The notes below the pieces were generated by a model. The model had not been told where the DNA came from and did not search any database. It saw only the letters and a program-made list of their open reading frames with translations. A program made the translations under genes and the position numbers. This document shows positions 24,517-43,919 of a stretch of DNA of 64,000 bases, piece by piece. Location of the stretch: contig OY986969.1 in the NCBI GenBank assembly GCA_963920575.1, positions 24,777,434-24,841,433 of the forward strand, written 5' to 3'. How positions within the stretch are numbered: the first letter of the stretch is position 1; each line of letters opens with the position of its first letter. The stretch is from Narthecium ossifragum. Its lineage: Eukaryota > Streptophyta > Magnoliopsida > Dioscoreales > Nartheciaceae.

Positions 24517-25173
24517 AAGTAAATAAAACCCAATTACCAAACTGATTTGCATCGGAATCAGTAGAGGGCATTGCTTGCAAGACGAGAAAATTGGTATTGA
24601 AATTCCTGGCTCATGCTGTTAAGATTGGAGAAGTGGATAGGGGTGTCAGACGGTCTGAGATGCATGGCTGTCGGGTTATCCAAACTGATTTGTCTATGGA
24701 TGTTGTTTCAAGGGAAGCGGCCATTGCTCTTGTTGGTATTAAGGCGAACTTTAATGGAGGAAGCTTGGGCTTTTGGACGGCCGGTGACAGTTAACTCAGT
24801 TCTCCAATGTGAGATGGATGCTATTTTGAAGACGCTGAAGAAGGCCAGTGAGGTGAGGGTGATTTCATTAATTGTGGAATCATATTCTTTAAGTGCTATC
24901 CAGATCCTAAATGGGTTGAGGGGGTGGCCACCGGATCTAGAGGGTCTGGCCAAAGATATATCGATCTATGCTCTCAAGTTTGAGTATGTACTTTTCCTTT
25001 TTGTTTCGAGAGCTTGTAACACTAGAGCAGACGTTGTAGCTCATGCGAGTCATCGGACTGGTAGGGTGTTTAGCTGGTCTAGTGAGTGAGGACCCGCGCT
25101 GATTGACAACATTTAGTTGTAATAGCTTTTAGTTAGCCTGCTTGTCTCATCTCATTAAAAAAAAAAATAAAAA
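24517..25173 (+). mobile_element. 5'-truncated LINE with RNase H domain and poly(A)
   Basis: The frame 24613-25089 ends with an RVT_3-type RNase H: VISLIVESYSLSAIQILNG (the VESDS motif with Asp lost to Tyr), then CNTRADVVAHASHR, then a stop. An A-rich tail follows at 25156-25177. Flanking repeats of about 41 bp (24476-24516 and 25174-25214, one mismatch) contain CCCTATGGAAATCACCACC and look like a long target-site duplication. The copy is too short to be active. Confidence 0.75.
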
Positions 25174-25439
25174 AAAACCCAATTACCCCTATGGAAATCA
25201 CCACCTCTCCATTCGAGATAGTATGCAGCATTCTAGCAGATATTAACCAATACTTTTTTAAGAGACCATACCATTAGAAAACTAAATCCAAAACAAGAAC
25301 TTCCAAAAACAATTTAAGCCGATTCATGTCTGTTTTGTATCCGCCCTCAGCAAGAGGTTATCACCCAAATAACAAAATCTACGTATAAGACCAACCAGAC
25401 ATATCGTATATTCGTATGTATAAAAAGTGAAGAAGTTGC

Positions 25440-31677
<6,238 letters not shown>

Positions 31678-31691
31678 TGCTCTCCCTCCCC

Positions 31692-31693
<2 letters not shown>

Positions 31694-31725
<32 letters not shown>
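31694..31725 (-). promoter_or_regulatory. GA-repeat in the 5'UTR of ALDH3 copy A
   Basis: A (GA)n run lies 17-48 nt upstream of the start codon on the coding strand. Copy B has a similar run in the same place (43895-43917). GAGA tracts bind BBR/BPC factors in plants; that role here is inferred. Confidence 0.5.
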
Positions 31726-31731
<6 letters not shown>

Positions 31732-31797
31732 AGATATAAATGGCGGCCGGAAGAAGCGATGGCCGCGGATATCTCGTTATCAAATTCAAATGCGAGA

Positions 31798-31830
31798 CGC
31801 CGGTATTTATATTCCATATAAATACCGGCG
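31798..31830 (-). promoter_or_regulatory. Perfect palindrome containing a TATA box, ALDH3 copy A promoter
   Basis: Two exact 15-bp arms (CGCCGGTATTTATAT and its inverse) flank a 3-nt loop. TATAAATA lies inside, about 120-155 bp upstream of the ATG. It is positioned as a core promoter. Copy B has no comparable palindrome. Confidence 0.5.
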
Positions 31831-32311
31831 ACGTTTGGAGCACGATTCGTCTCTCGTGGCGTTGCGATGTCCACCGTTCGATCACGTCGAGATTGATTTG
31901 GAATCCGATCCCGAGGCAATCAGTGTTGTTACAGTTTTGGATGGATTCGTTGTGGGGGCGCATATATGTGGTGGATCGCAAGCCCCCAATTTTGAATTTA
32001 GGATGCTAGTCGCAGTCTTTAGTCTTTTCTATATTTTATTAAGGAGATTATGGGATATGAAATAAAATATTTGTAGAGAAAATTTATAGCTCTAATTTTA
32101 AATATTTCCATTTTTTAATCATATCCCTAAATTATGAGGGATAAAAGGGTTGGGGATGGGGCTTGATTGGTTGGCTGCCAGCGAGCCAGGAACCAACCAA
32201 AGACATCAGCGAACGGACACGGGGGGCCTTCGATGCGGCACACACACACAGCCATTGGATCATTGATGGGGTCCTTGAGGATCACGAGCAGAAAAAGGTG
32301 GGGACCACGAT

Positions 32312-32700
32312 GGGATGTGCCGCGAAGTTCTTCTACGGCGTCAACATCGGAGCTCGTCGATGATTGGCAAGAGGCGCTCTCTCACCTCCAGAGTCGGTCA
32401 CCGCCGGAGTGGTGGGCGACGGAGCTCTCTCACCTCTCCTCCACCTCCTTCCAGAAGACCCTCTCCGCCATGCGCACCCCCGGCGCCTCACCGTCCATCC
32501 TCGTCGCGGCGAAATCGATCTACACTCAGTCCGCCCTCCCCAGCCTCCTCCCCACCACCCCCCCGCTTTCGAACCCGGCCGCTGACATCGACAAGCGATC
32601 CCTATCGTCTCCCTCCTCCCCGCTGACCATGACGCCCCTATCCCCGTCGGCTTCCTCTGCTTCCTCCGCGTACCGCATCGGAGGGCCCCCCAATCCTCAT
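32312..32700 (+). pseudogene. NPH3-domain (BTB/POZ, RPT2/NPH3 family) gene fragment
   Basis: Frames shift but the family is clear. CAAKFFYGVNI (about 32316-32348) matches the end of the BTB region (AAKFCYGVN). ELVDDWQEALSHLQS follows, then WWATELSHLSSTSFQKTLSAM and SILVAAKSIYTQSALPSLLP. In another frame comes PIVSLLPADHDAPIPVGFLC (about 32595-32655). In intact proteins these blocks are separated by longer spacers, so internal parts are deleted. There are at least two frameshifts. It is non-functional for phototropin-linked signalling. Confidence 0.8.
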
Positions 32701-33441
32701 CGAACACGTACATCCAGACCCGGACTTCTCGCAATCACTCAATCAGATCGGGCCACATCAAGATGGCGTGCAAATTTATTATATTATTACTAAGGAGAGG
32801 ACAAAACGATTCATTTATTAGTCGAAGACCGATTCAACAAAATTCAATTAGATGGTACTAATTTTTCCTTTCATTCACCTCTCATTTATATCATCTATAT
32901 AGACCCGTTTAGATTAGGATAAGTATATATAAATTTCATTTATATATTTAAATGTTTTATTAATAATTTTATATAATTACTTTTAATATTTATATAATTT
33001 TTACTTTATTTAATATATAAATTTATCTTATTCTCAATTCAAACCGACCTAAATGTTAAAAAAATGTTTCTTTTTTCTATACTTACTCTTCATGGTTTAG
33101 AGTGTTGATTATGTCAGATGCTTATGTCAAAGGTACTTTAATAGGGAGATGAAGAAAAGTATAAGTTGACATTAAAATCTATTGAGATCAAAGTGTTATA
33201 TCTTTTTAATCGGATCGATGATCCAATGGCTGCGTGTGTGCCTCGGTTGATTAACCGATGCGCATCGGAGGCCCCCCCCCCCCACCCCCCAATCATCATC
33301 GAACACGTACATCCAGACCTCTAGGACTTCTCGCAATCACTCAATCAGATCGTGCCACGTCAAGATGGCGTGCAAAATTATTATATTATCACCAAGGAGA
33401 GGACAAAACGATTCATTTATTAGTGGAAGACCGATCCAATA
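32674..33441. repeat. Direct duplication of ~170 bp (32674-32840 and 33261-33441)
   Basis: Both copies start CGCATCGGAGG, pass through a C-run and CATCGAACACGTACATCCAG, and reach AGGACAAAACGATTCATTTA. The first copy continues directly from the NPH3 fragment. The duplication therefore includes pseudogene edge sequence and postdates its decay. Confidence 0.7.
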
Positions 33442-33449
33442 AAGGGGGA

Positions 33450-34250
33450 TTTGGCCAGAGGCTCAAATGCTCGTCTTAATTTGTCAATAAGCCAAGGCAG
33501 TATTTTTTTCATGCATTAAATCCAAATAGCATGTAAAAAGACATCACTATCTTTTCTCCACCATCGCCTTATCCTCCCAGCGCTCCCTCCTCAGTCGGGC
33601 TGCCTCCATCTCTCCTCAACAACCCCCTATGGCGGTGCTCCGGCGTAGCTTGCAGGGGAGAGGGCGGCAATCGTAGCATGGGAGGGAGAGAGAGATCCGG
33701 AGGGAGGGAGCTCGAGGGAGAGCTACGGCGAGGCGAGCGGCGTGCGAGGATAGCGCGGTCGTCATGAAAGGAGGAAACGGCACCGGATGTCAGGGAGCTC
33801 GAGGTCGGTGACGGAGGTCGGCATCAGGATCGGTGGAATTGGGGAAGAGGGGGGTTTGTGCGTAAGAGGAGAGGCGGCCAGGAGAGTGAGGGGGAAGGGT
33901 TTGATCATGAGATGATGTGAGTTGAGCAGGGCCGGCCCAATCAACTTTGAGGCCTGGGCAAATAAATCGGATGAAGCTTGAGTATTTACTAATCATAGTT
34001 AATAAGAAAATTAAATTAATTAAATATGATAAGCTTATTTATAGGGGGAATGGGTCAAACCCCCATAAGTCTAACTTATGGGGGCCAAAAACGCATCTAA
34101 ACAGTTTTTCGGATAAAAACCCTGTCCACCTAGCAAACGACGCCTGTCTACGTGTAGTTGTTGTTGTTTCCCTTGTGACACAAAAACGTGGCAACTTATT
34201 CTCCCTCCTTCTTCTTTTAATTTTTTTTTAATTTTTTAATCTTTTAATGT
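33450..34250. other. Intergenic, no gene
   Basis: Mixed sequence with chance open frames. A GGGCCGGCCC motif near 33928, followed by GAGGCCTGGGC, resembles the end of a hAT-type element. No partner end was located. Confidence 0.3.
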
Positions 34251-34253
34251 CAT

Positions 34254-35040
34254 GGGTTTCCTCTCAATGTCATAAATAGAGTTTTCTCTCAAGTGAATGG
34301 GTTTTCTCTCAATGTAATGGGTTTTCTCTCAATGTAATAGATAGAGTTTTCTCTCAAGTGAATGGGTTTTCTCTTAATGTCATGGGTTTTCTCTCAATGT
34401 AATAGATAGAGTTTTCTCTCAACTGAATGGGTTTTTTCTCAATGTCATGGGTTTTCTCTCAATGAAATGGGCTTTCTCTGGTTTTATCTCAATGTAATAG
34501 ATAGAGTTTTCTCTCAACTGAATGAGTTTTCTCTCAATGTAATGGGTTTTCTTTCAATAGATAGAGTTTTCTCTCAACTGAATGGGTTTTCTTTCAATGT
34601 AATGGATTTTCTCTCAATAGATAGAGTTTTCTCTCAATGTCATGGGTTTCCTCTCAATGTGATAGATAGAGTTTTCTCTCAACTGAATGGGTTTTCTCTC
34701 AATGTAATGGGTTTTCTCTCAATAGATAGAGTTTTCTCTTATTGGAATGGGTTTTCTGTCAATGGACTGGGTTTTCTATCAATGAAATGGGTTTTCTCTC
34801 ATTGGACTGGGTTTTCTCTCAATGGACTAAGTTTTCTCTCAATGAAATGGGTTTTCTCTCAATCGACTGAGTTTTCTCTCATTCGAGTGAGTTTTCTCTC
34901 ATTCGAGTGGATTTTCTCTCATTCAAATTGGTTTTCTCTCATTGGAGTGAGTTTTCTCTCAATGAAATGGATTTTCTCTCAATGAACTGGGTTTTCTCTC
35001 ATTGGAGTGAGTTTTCTCTCATTGACTGGGTTTCTGTTTT
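34254..35040. repeat. Minisatellite, ~20-bp period, TTTTCTCTCAATG-type unit
   Basis: About 40 degenerate copies of a unit close to GGGTTTTCTCTCAATGNAAT run without interruption. Variants with AATAGATAGAG alternate in the first half. Because most units are 20-21 bp and T-rich, one frame stays open for 172 codons (34467-34985, Phe/Ser/Leu/Asn/Gly repeats). No evidence that it is a gene. Confidence 0.85.
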
Positions 35041-35059
35041 CTCTTTTACTTTTATACTT

Positions 35060-35063
<4 letters not shown>

Positions 35064-35107
<44 letters not shown>
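35064..35107. repeat. (CT)n microsatellite
   Basis: An uninterrupted CT run of 44 bases lies directly after the minisatellite. Confidence 0.9.
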
Positions 35108-35108
<1 letters not shown>

Positions 35109-35708
35109 GTTTGTTCATTTGGCAGATAGCGATGTCCTTCCTTCCGCAGCTTCCTTTGGCAATTTTCAATATTCATTTTTTGTTCATTTGGCAGGCAATT
35201 CTTACTGAATCGGTAGGTTTGAAAATAGGGATGGTCAAGGCTGATGCCTTTCTGACTCAGCTAAATGTTATGTTAACCCAGTCCAGCCATCATGACCCAA
35301 TTCAGTGTAGGTTTGAAAATAGGGATGGTCAAGGCTGATGTCGTCATTTATTTATTAGTTACTCGCGGAACAATATAACTAATAAATAAATGGGGTTTTT
35401 GGCTTAAAACACATGAAGTGGTTTTTTGAACAGTAAAGTTTGATTACTATGGAGGTTTAGCCAATTACCCGTTCAATAAACTCAATCAAATCGTACTAAT
35501 TTCTCCCTTCACTCACCTCTCATCTATATCCAAATGTCAAAAAAAAAACGTCTCCCTCTTGTGCCTACTCTTTATATTTTGGAGTGTGGAGCCATGAAGA
35601 AAAATACGAGTTGGGAGTCGAGGGAGACATCGAAGTATATTGAAGATAAAGTGTTGTATTTTTTTTTCATTCATGTATGTAAACATGTCAATTTGACATT
35701 ATATGTAA

Positions 35709-36823
35709 CTAGTACTCACCTGTGTCCCTGACATAGTTTTTAGTTATTGTTAATATAAAATTTTAACAAACTCCCTGTAGTTTGTCTGGTTAGACGGCTA
35801 TGTTTAGGGATGGCAATTTGTACCGAACCGATGGGGAACTGAACTGTTCCACCCCGATTCCTTGCCCCAAATCCGTGATTTTGTCCCGTGGATATGGGTT
35901 TGGTAGAACCCAATAGATCCCCGCGGGGAATGGGGCAAGTTTGGTATAGGTTTTTCCCCGAACCGATTCCCCGCCCCGCCCCATATCTGCCCCGCCCTGA
36001 CAATTTTTTTTGTTTCAATTAAATAGGTATGAATTATATCAATGAAGGACTTGAGGTTGTAGGGTCAAATTGGAGGAGAAGAAGGATTCAACCGTGGTTT
36101 TTTTTTTGTTCTCAATGGTGTTTTACCAAGAGTTTTTTTTTTGATCGTTAACTTATTTTTCTCTAATCTTTATATTTTTTTGGATTTAGTTATGTTTAAA
36201 CTATATTATGCCTGGTTGCGTAGTGAGTGATGTAGTACTTGGACCAAACTATTTAGTCAATTGCGATATGGAATCTTTAGATGTGGTTCAATGGTTTGAA
36301 AATTATTCATGATTATGATTTTGTAAGTGTTTATGCTAAACCGTGGTGATCCGTGGTTCCCCGAACCCCGTTTGGTATAGGGACGGTACGAACCTACTAA
36401 TCCCCGTGGGGAATGGGGCGGTTTTGAGGCATGGTTTTTTAATGGGGAATGGGGCGGTTTTGAAGATCCCCGCCCCAATCCGCCCCGTTGCCATCCCTAG
36501 CTGTGTTGACCCGTAGGTGGTCCAGGGTTCGAAGGTTGGTCATAGTTTTTTGTTCATTGCCACCATAAAACATAGCCAATAAAGTATAAAATAAAATATT
36601 ATAAGTCTAACTTAGGGTATATAAAATAAATATAAATATAAAATATAAAAATATATAAGTCTTTGCATATTGCATAAGATAAGATAATATTAATAGAACT
36701 TAGGTTGATATGAATTAATGCGGGTTTATATAAAGCAAATTCAGAGAATATATATAAAGAAACTTAGGGGATATGAATTAATGCAGGTTAACCGACAACC
36801 GTTATTGCTCCTTATAAGGTTGA
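35709..36823 (-). mobile_element. Non-autonomous Helitron, copy 2, interrupted by a hAT-type MITE
   Basis: The minus strand ends in a hairpin (arms broken to CTATG/CACAG by one base change), then GTGAGTA and CTAG. It starts TCAACCTTATAAGG at 36823. It is flanked by A and T. Without the nested MITE it is about 410 bp and colinear with the copy at 29261-29633. Confidence 0.7.
35805..36499. mobile_element. hAT-type MITE (695 bp)
   Basis: The ends are TAGGGATGGCAA and the inverse TTGCCATCCCTA, flanked by an 8-bp duplication GCTATGTT / GCTGTGTT (35797-35804 and 36500-36507, one mismatch). An 8-bp duplication with TAGGG ends fits the hAT superfamily. The interior has repeated CCCCG/GGGGA words and no transposase. 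Confidence 0.75.
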
Positions 36824-36829
36824 TTGTTG

Positions 36830-38436
36830 TAAGAAATCATTGACTATTATAAATAAAGGTTTTGATATTATACCCCAGAGTTGTGTATCATTTTATCTCA
36901 ATTTGCTAAAATTTCATGATCATACACATATAATCACATCCTCTTAAAATTTTTGGTATTTATAACCATACGTAGTTGTTTATCAAAAAAAAAAAAAAAA
37001 CATACATCACAAGATTCGAATCAAAATTTTGAAGGACCATGTGTCAATTTACAAGGTTTTCATCATCTAAAAAAACATAAAAATGGATCAAATATGTAAT
37101 TTCACAAAAATATATATATTTAAATAAAATTATTATAAACATATAGTGAGAAAAAGGGATGATAATCTGAGGTGACCATAACCACCATTCCATTACCAAA
37201 CAAACACAAAAAAACACAAAATTCACATGATGCAGTTTCCATTCCAACGTCAAATAAACAACAAAAATGTTAGATTCCAATGAATTATGCGTTCATTCCA
37301 ACAACAAATAAATAGAAAAAATACAATTTCATTCCATTCCATTCCAATGAAATTCATTTCCATTCAAGCATTCCATTCCAATCCATTCCAATGAAACAAA
37401 CGTGCCCTTTGCCAGCAACTTGTGTGGAATTGACCAATGAACTGAGTCAATGATTTGGAAACCTTTTTTCTCAATATTTAATAAGGCGATTCTAAATACA
37501 CCATGGTTTTTACCGCATACATCCTATTTCTAAGTACACCCCACTCGATTTTGAAAATAATATGTTTTTTATTACATACACCATGCCTTTTTTATAATAT
37601 TCTTAATTTACCTCACCGTCTTTTACCTCCCAACCACCTGGTCGGTGACCGCATCCTCGACGTCCTCTACCTCCCGACGACTTGGTCGACGACCGGCGAT
37701 CTAAGGACATGCGTCTGTCGACCCATTCAAGCCTCGATGCCAGCCGATTAAAGCGGTCAATCGAACAAATTGGTCATATTGGCCGATTCGATTTATATTG
37801 AATGATGGATCATGACCGAATGGTTTTACATTGAGCGGTAGATCATGACCGAACATGAGTGAAAAATACAACCTTCATTGTTCACGGTCGATTCATGTAT
37901 ATACATTCCACTTTGACTATATTATAAAAAAAAGACTATATTGTAAAAATATAAAATTACAAATAAGAAGTGTATTAGAATAAAATAATTATTACTATTA
38001 ATTTGAGAACTAAGAAAATGTTAATGGCCGGATAATGGCTGATGACACACGGGCCCAAAGTGCATGCCAAAAAACACGCTACATGCTATGCATGTTTGTA
38101 ACGATGTCGTTACCCTCTTCCTCATTCTGACCTCCGACCGAGAGATCAACCGCACGATCTTCATCAAGGTTTGAACGGGTTGCGCCGACACAAACGCATG
38201 CCCTTAAGTCGCCCATTGTTGACCAGATTAGGAGGTAAAGGATAAGGGTATTTGAGTCAAATAGCTAAAAACAGAAGGATACGTTAAGTATTAACTAAAA
38301 AAGATTTTATTGGATTGTATCTAGTAAAATCTTGGATGTATTTAAAATCACCCCATTTAATATCATAGAGGACTAACCTTAGATGATTTTTTGCTCCTGT
38401 GCATCGACAAGATTTTTCCTGGAGTAGTTTAATTTT
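36830..38436. other. Intergenic, no gene; CATTCC-rich patch
   Basis: 37320-37400 holds clustered CATTCC / CCATTCCAATG repeats. It forms one side of a weak inverted structure with CCATTCCATTACC near 37190, suggesting a small MITE. The rest is low-complexity AT-rich DNA. Confidence 0.35.
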
Positions 38437-38455
38437 AACAATAAGAAGCGGATGG

Positions 38456-38710
38456 TACTCTTGGCCTGAGCCACTTAGGAACATGCTCCAATAGGTATGT
38501 TGGTTAGCGGCTCAATTCCAGGGGATGCTTATACTTCATGTTGTGAGGGCACATAATGTGTGTGCAGATAGTCTAGCTAAGATGGGAAGGGTGTCTAATG
38601 GAAATCTCCTTTGGCAGAGGGAATTGGGTGAGCCACCCCCGATTATCCCTGGTGTTTTGATGTAAGTGGTGATTTGTAATCCAGCTTGGGCTTAACTTTT
38701 ATAAAAAAAA
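38456..38710 (+). mobile_element. Very short 5'-truncated LINE tail
   Basis: The sequence encodes HVVRAHNVCADSLAKMGR and runs on to a stop, the end of an L1-type RNase H domain, with a 10-base A tail. It is flanked by a perfect 19-bp target duplication AACAATAAGAAGCGGATGG (38437-38455 and 38711-38729). The insertion is about 255 bp. Confidence 0.85.
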
Positions 38711-38861
38711 AACAATAAGAAGCGGATGGCCAGATTTCTCTAAATCCAAAACAAAGTAAGATTTTACCTGGTTTTCTGAAGTGAGGTTTGCAGATCTTAC
38801 TGCCGATTGCCTGCTGTCTAAATCTTACTACAGATAATGGGCAAATATTATCAGTTCTGCA

Positions 38862-39909
38862 TAGGGGTGGCAATTCGGGTTCGCGGGTCGGTTCGGGTCG
38901 GGTCATACACTGACCCGTTTAACAAAACACCAAACCCGAACCCGACCCGTTTATTAAACGGGTCAGGTTTATAAACCCGAACCCGACCCAATTATAAACG
39001 GGTCAACCCGACCCGACCCGCCTAACCCGTTTATTAAACGGGTTAGGCGGGTCGGGTCCGGTCGACCCGCCACGACCCAGAGGGAACCGACCGGATCTGG
39101 CCGGCAAACAGCAAGATCCGGCCGGATCTGGCCGGCAAACAGCAAGATCCGGCCGGATCTGGCCGGCAAACAGCCAGATCCGGCCGGATCTGGCCGGATC
39201 TGGCAAGATCTGGCCGGATCTGGCAAGATCTGGCAAGATCTGGCCGGATCTGGCCGCTTCGTGGTCGGATCCGCTTCGTGGCGACGGGAAGGAGAGGGGG
39301 GCGGAGGTCGTGGAGGACCAGGGGGCCGCGGGGTGGGGAAGAGGGCGCCGGGAGGGGGGGGGAGAGGAAGAGGGCGCCGGGGGGGAGACTTGTAGTGGAG
39401 ATCGGGCGCCGGGGGGTGGGGAAGAGGGCGCCGGGAGGGGGGGGGGGAGAGGAAGAGGGCGCCGGGGGGGAGACTTGTAGTGGAGATCGGGCGCCGGGGT
39501 TGGGGAAGAGGGCGCCGGGAGGGGGGGGGAGAGGAAGAGGGCGCCGGGGGGAGAGGTCCGAGAGGAGAGGGGAAGAGGAGTGGAGGGGGGGGGGGGGGGG
39601 GGGGAGGAAGAGGGCGCCGGTGGGTGGGGAAGAGGAGTGGAGGAGAGGTTGGGCTTGGGTAGTGGGCCTAGTGGCCCATGGGATGGCTGAATGGTTGGAT
39701 GGCTGAATGGGTAGCTAGGTAAGGGATAAACGGGTTAAATGGGTTGACCCGTGTAACCCGCGGGTCAACCCGACCCGACCCGTTTATTCACGGGTCATAA
39801 ACGGGTCGACCCGTTTATGACCCGAACCCGGTTATACCAAAACCGAACGCGTTTATTTCGGGTCGGGTCGGGTCGGGTTCACGGGTCACGACCCGAATTG
39901 CCACCCCTA
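38862..39909. mobile_element. hAT-type non-autonomous element with GC-rich repeat cargo (1048 bp)
   Basis: The ends are TAGGGGTGGCAATTCGGG and the exact inverse, flanked by the 8-bp duplication GTTCTGCA (38854-38861 and 39910-39917). Subterminal regions are dense in GGGTCGGGT/ACCCGACCC. The interior carries a 31-bp repeat (GGCCGGATCTGGCCGG, 39110-39260). It also holds a very G-rich array with GGGCGCCGGG units and G-runs up to about 20 (39290-39640). No transposase. Confidence 0.85.
39290..39640 (+). repeat. G-rich minisatellite inside the hAT-type element
   Basis: Repeats of GAAGAGGGCGCCGGGAGG with long G runs. A longer period of 85 bp is marked by AGACTTGTAGTGGAGATCGG at 39386 and 39471. 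The plus strand meets the pattern for G-quadruplex formation many times over. The open frames here are repeat products. Confidence 0.8.
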
Positions 39910-40202
39910 GTTCTGCAGCAAACTTTCAGTATCTGATGGGCCATATTACCAGCTCTGGAAAAAAACAAAATATCTCACAATGCAGGACAGTTGTTGATAT
40001 CGAACAATACAATTACTCAAAAGATAGAAAATCATCTGATACTATCAACATATTACAACATAACAATGTTTTAGATACCAGCAAAAATGCCAATTTATTT
40101 TAGTTTTCTGACTACCCTCAATACACGATAATTGACAAGATAACATGACTTAATGTATGTGGCCAAGCACTTATGTGACATATACAAAAATCAAGTTGTT
40201 TA

Positions 40203-43892
<3,690 letters not shown>

Positions 43893-43894
43893 TC

Positions 43895-43917
43895 CTCTCT
43901 CTCTCTCTCTCTCTCTC
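43895..43917 (-). promoter_or_regulatory. GA-repeat in the 5'UTR of ALDH3 copy B
   Basis: A (GA)n run lies immediately upstream of the start codon on the coding strand, in the same place as in copy A. Confidence 0.5.
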
Positions 43918-43919
43918 GT

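Noticed and set aside
34254..35040. CRISPR-like regular repeat
   Set aside because: Units are contiguous without unique spacers, in a plant nuclear context; it is a minisatellite.
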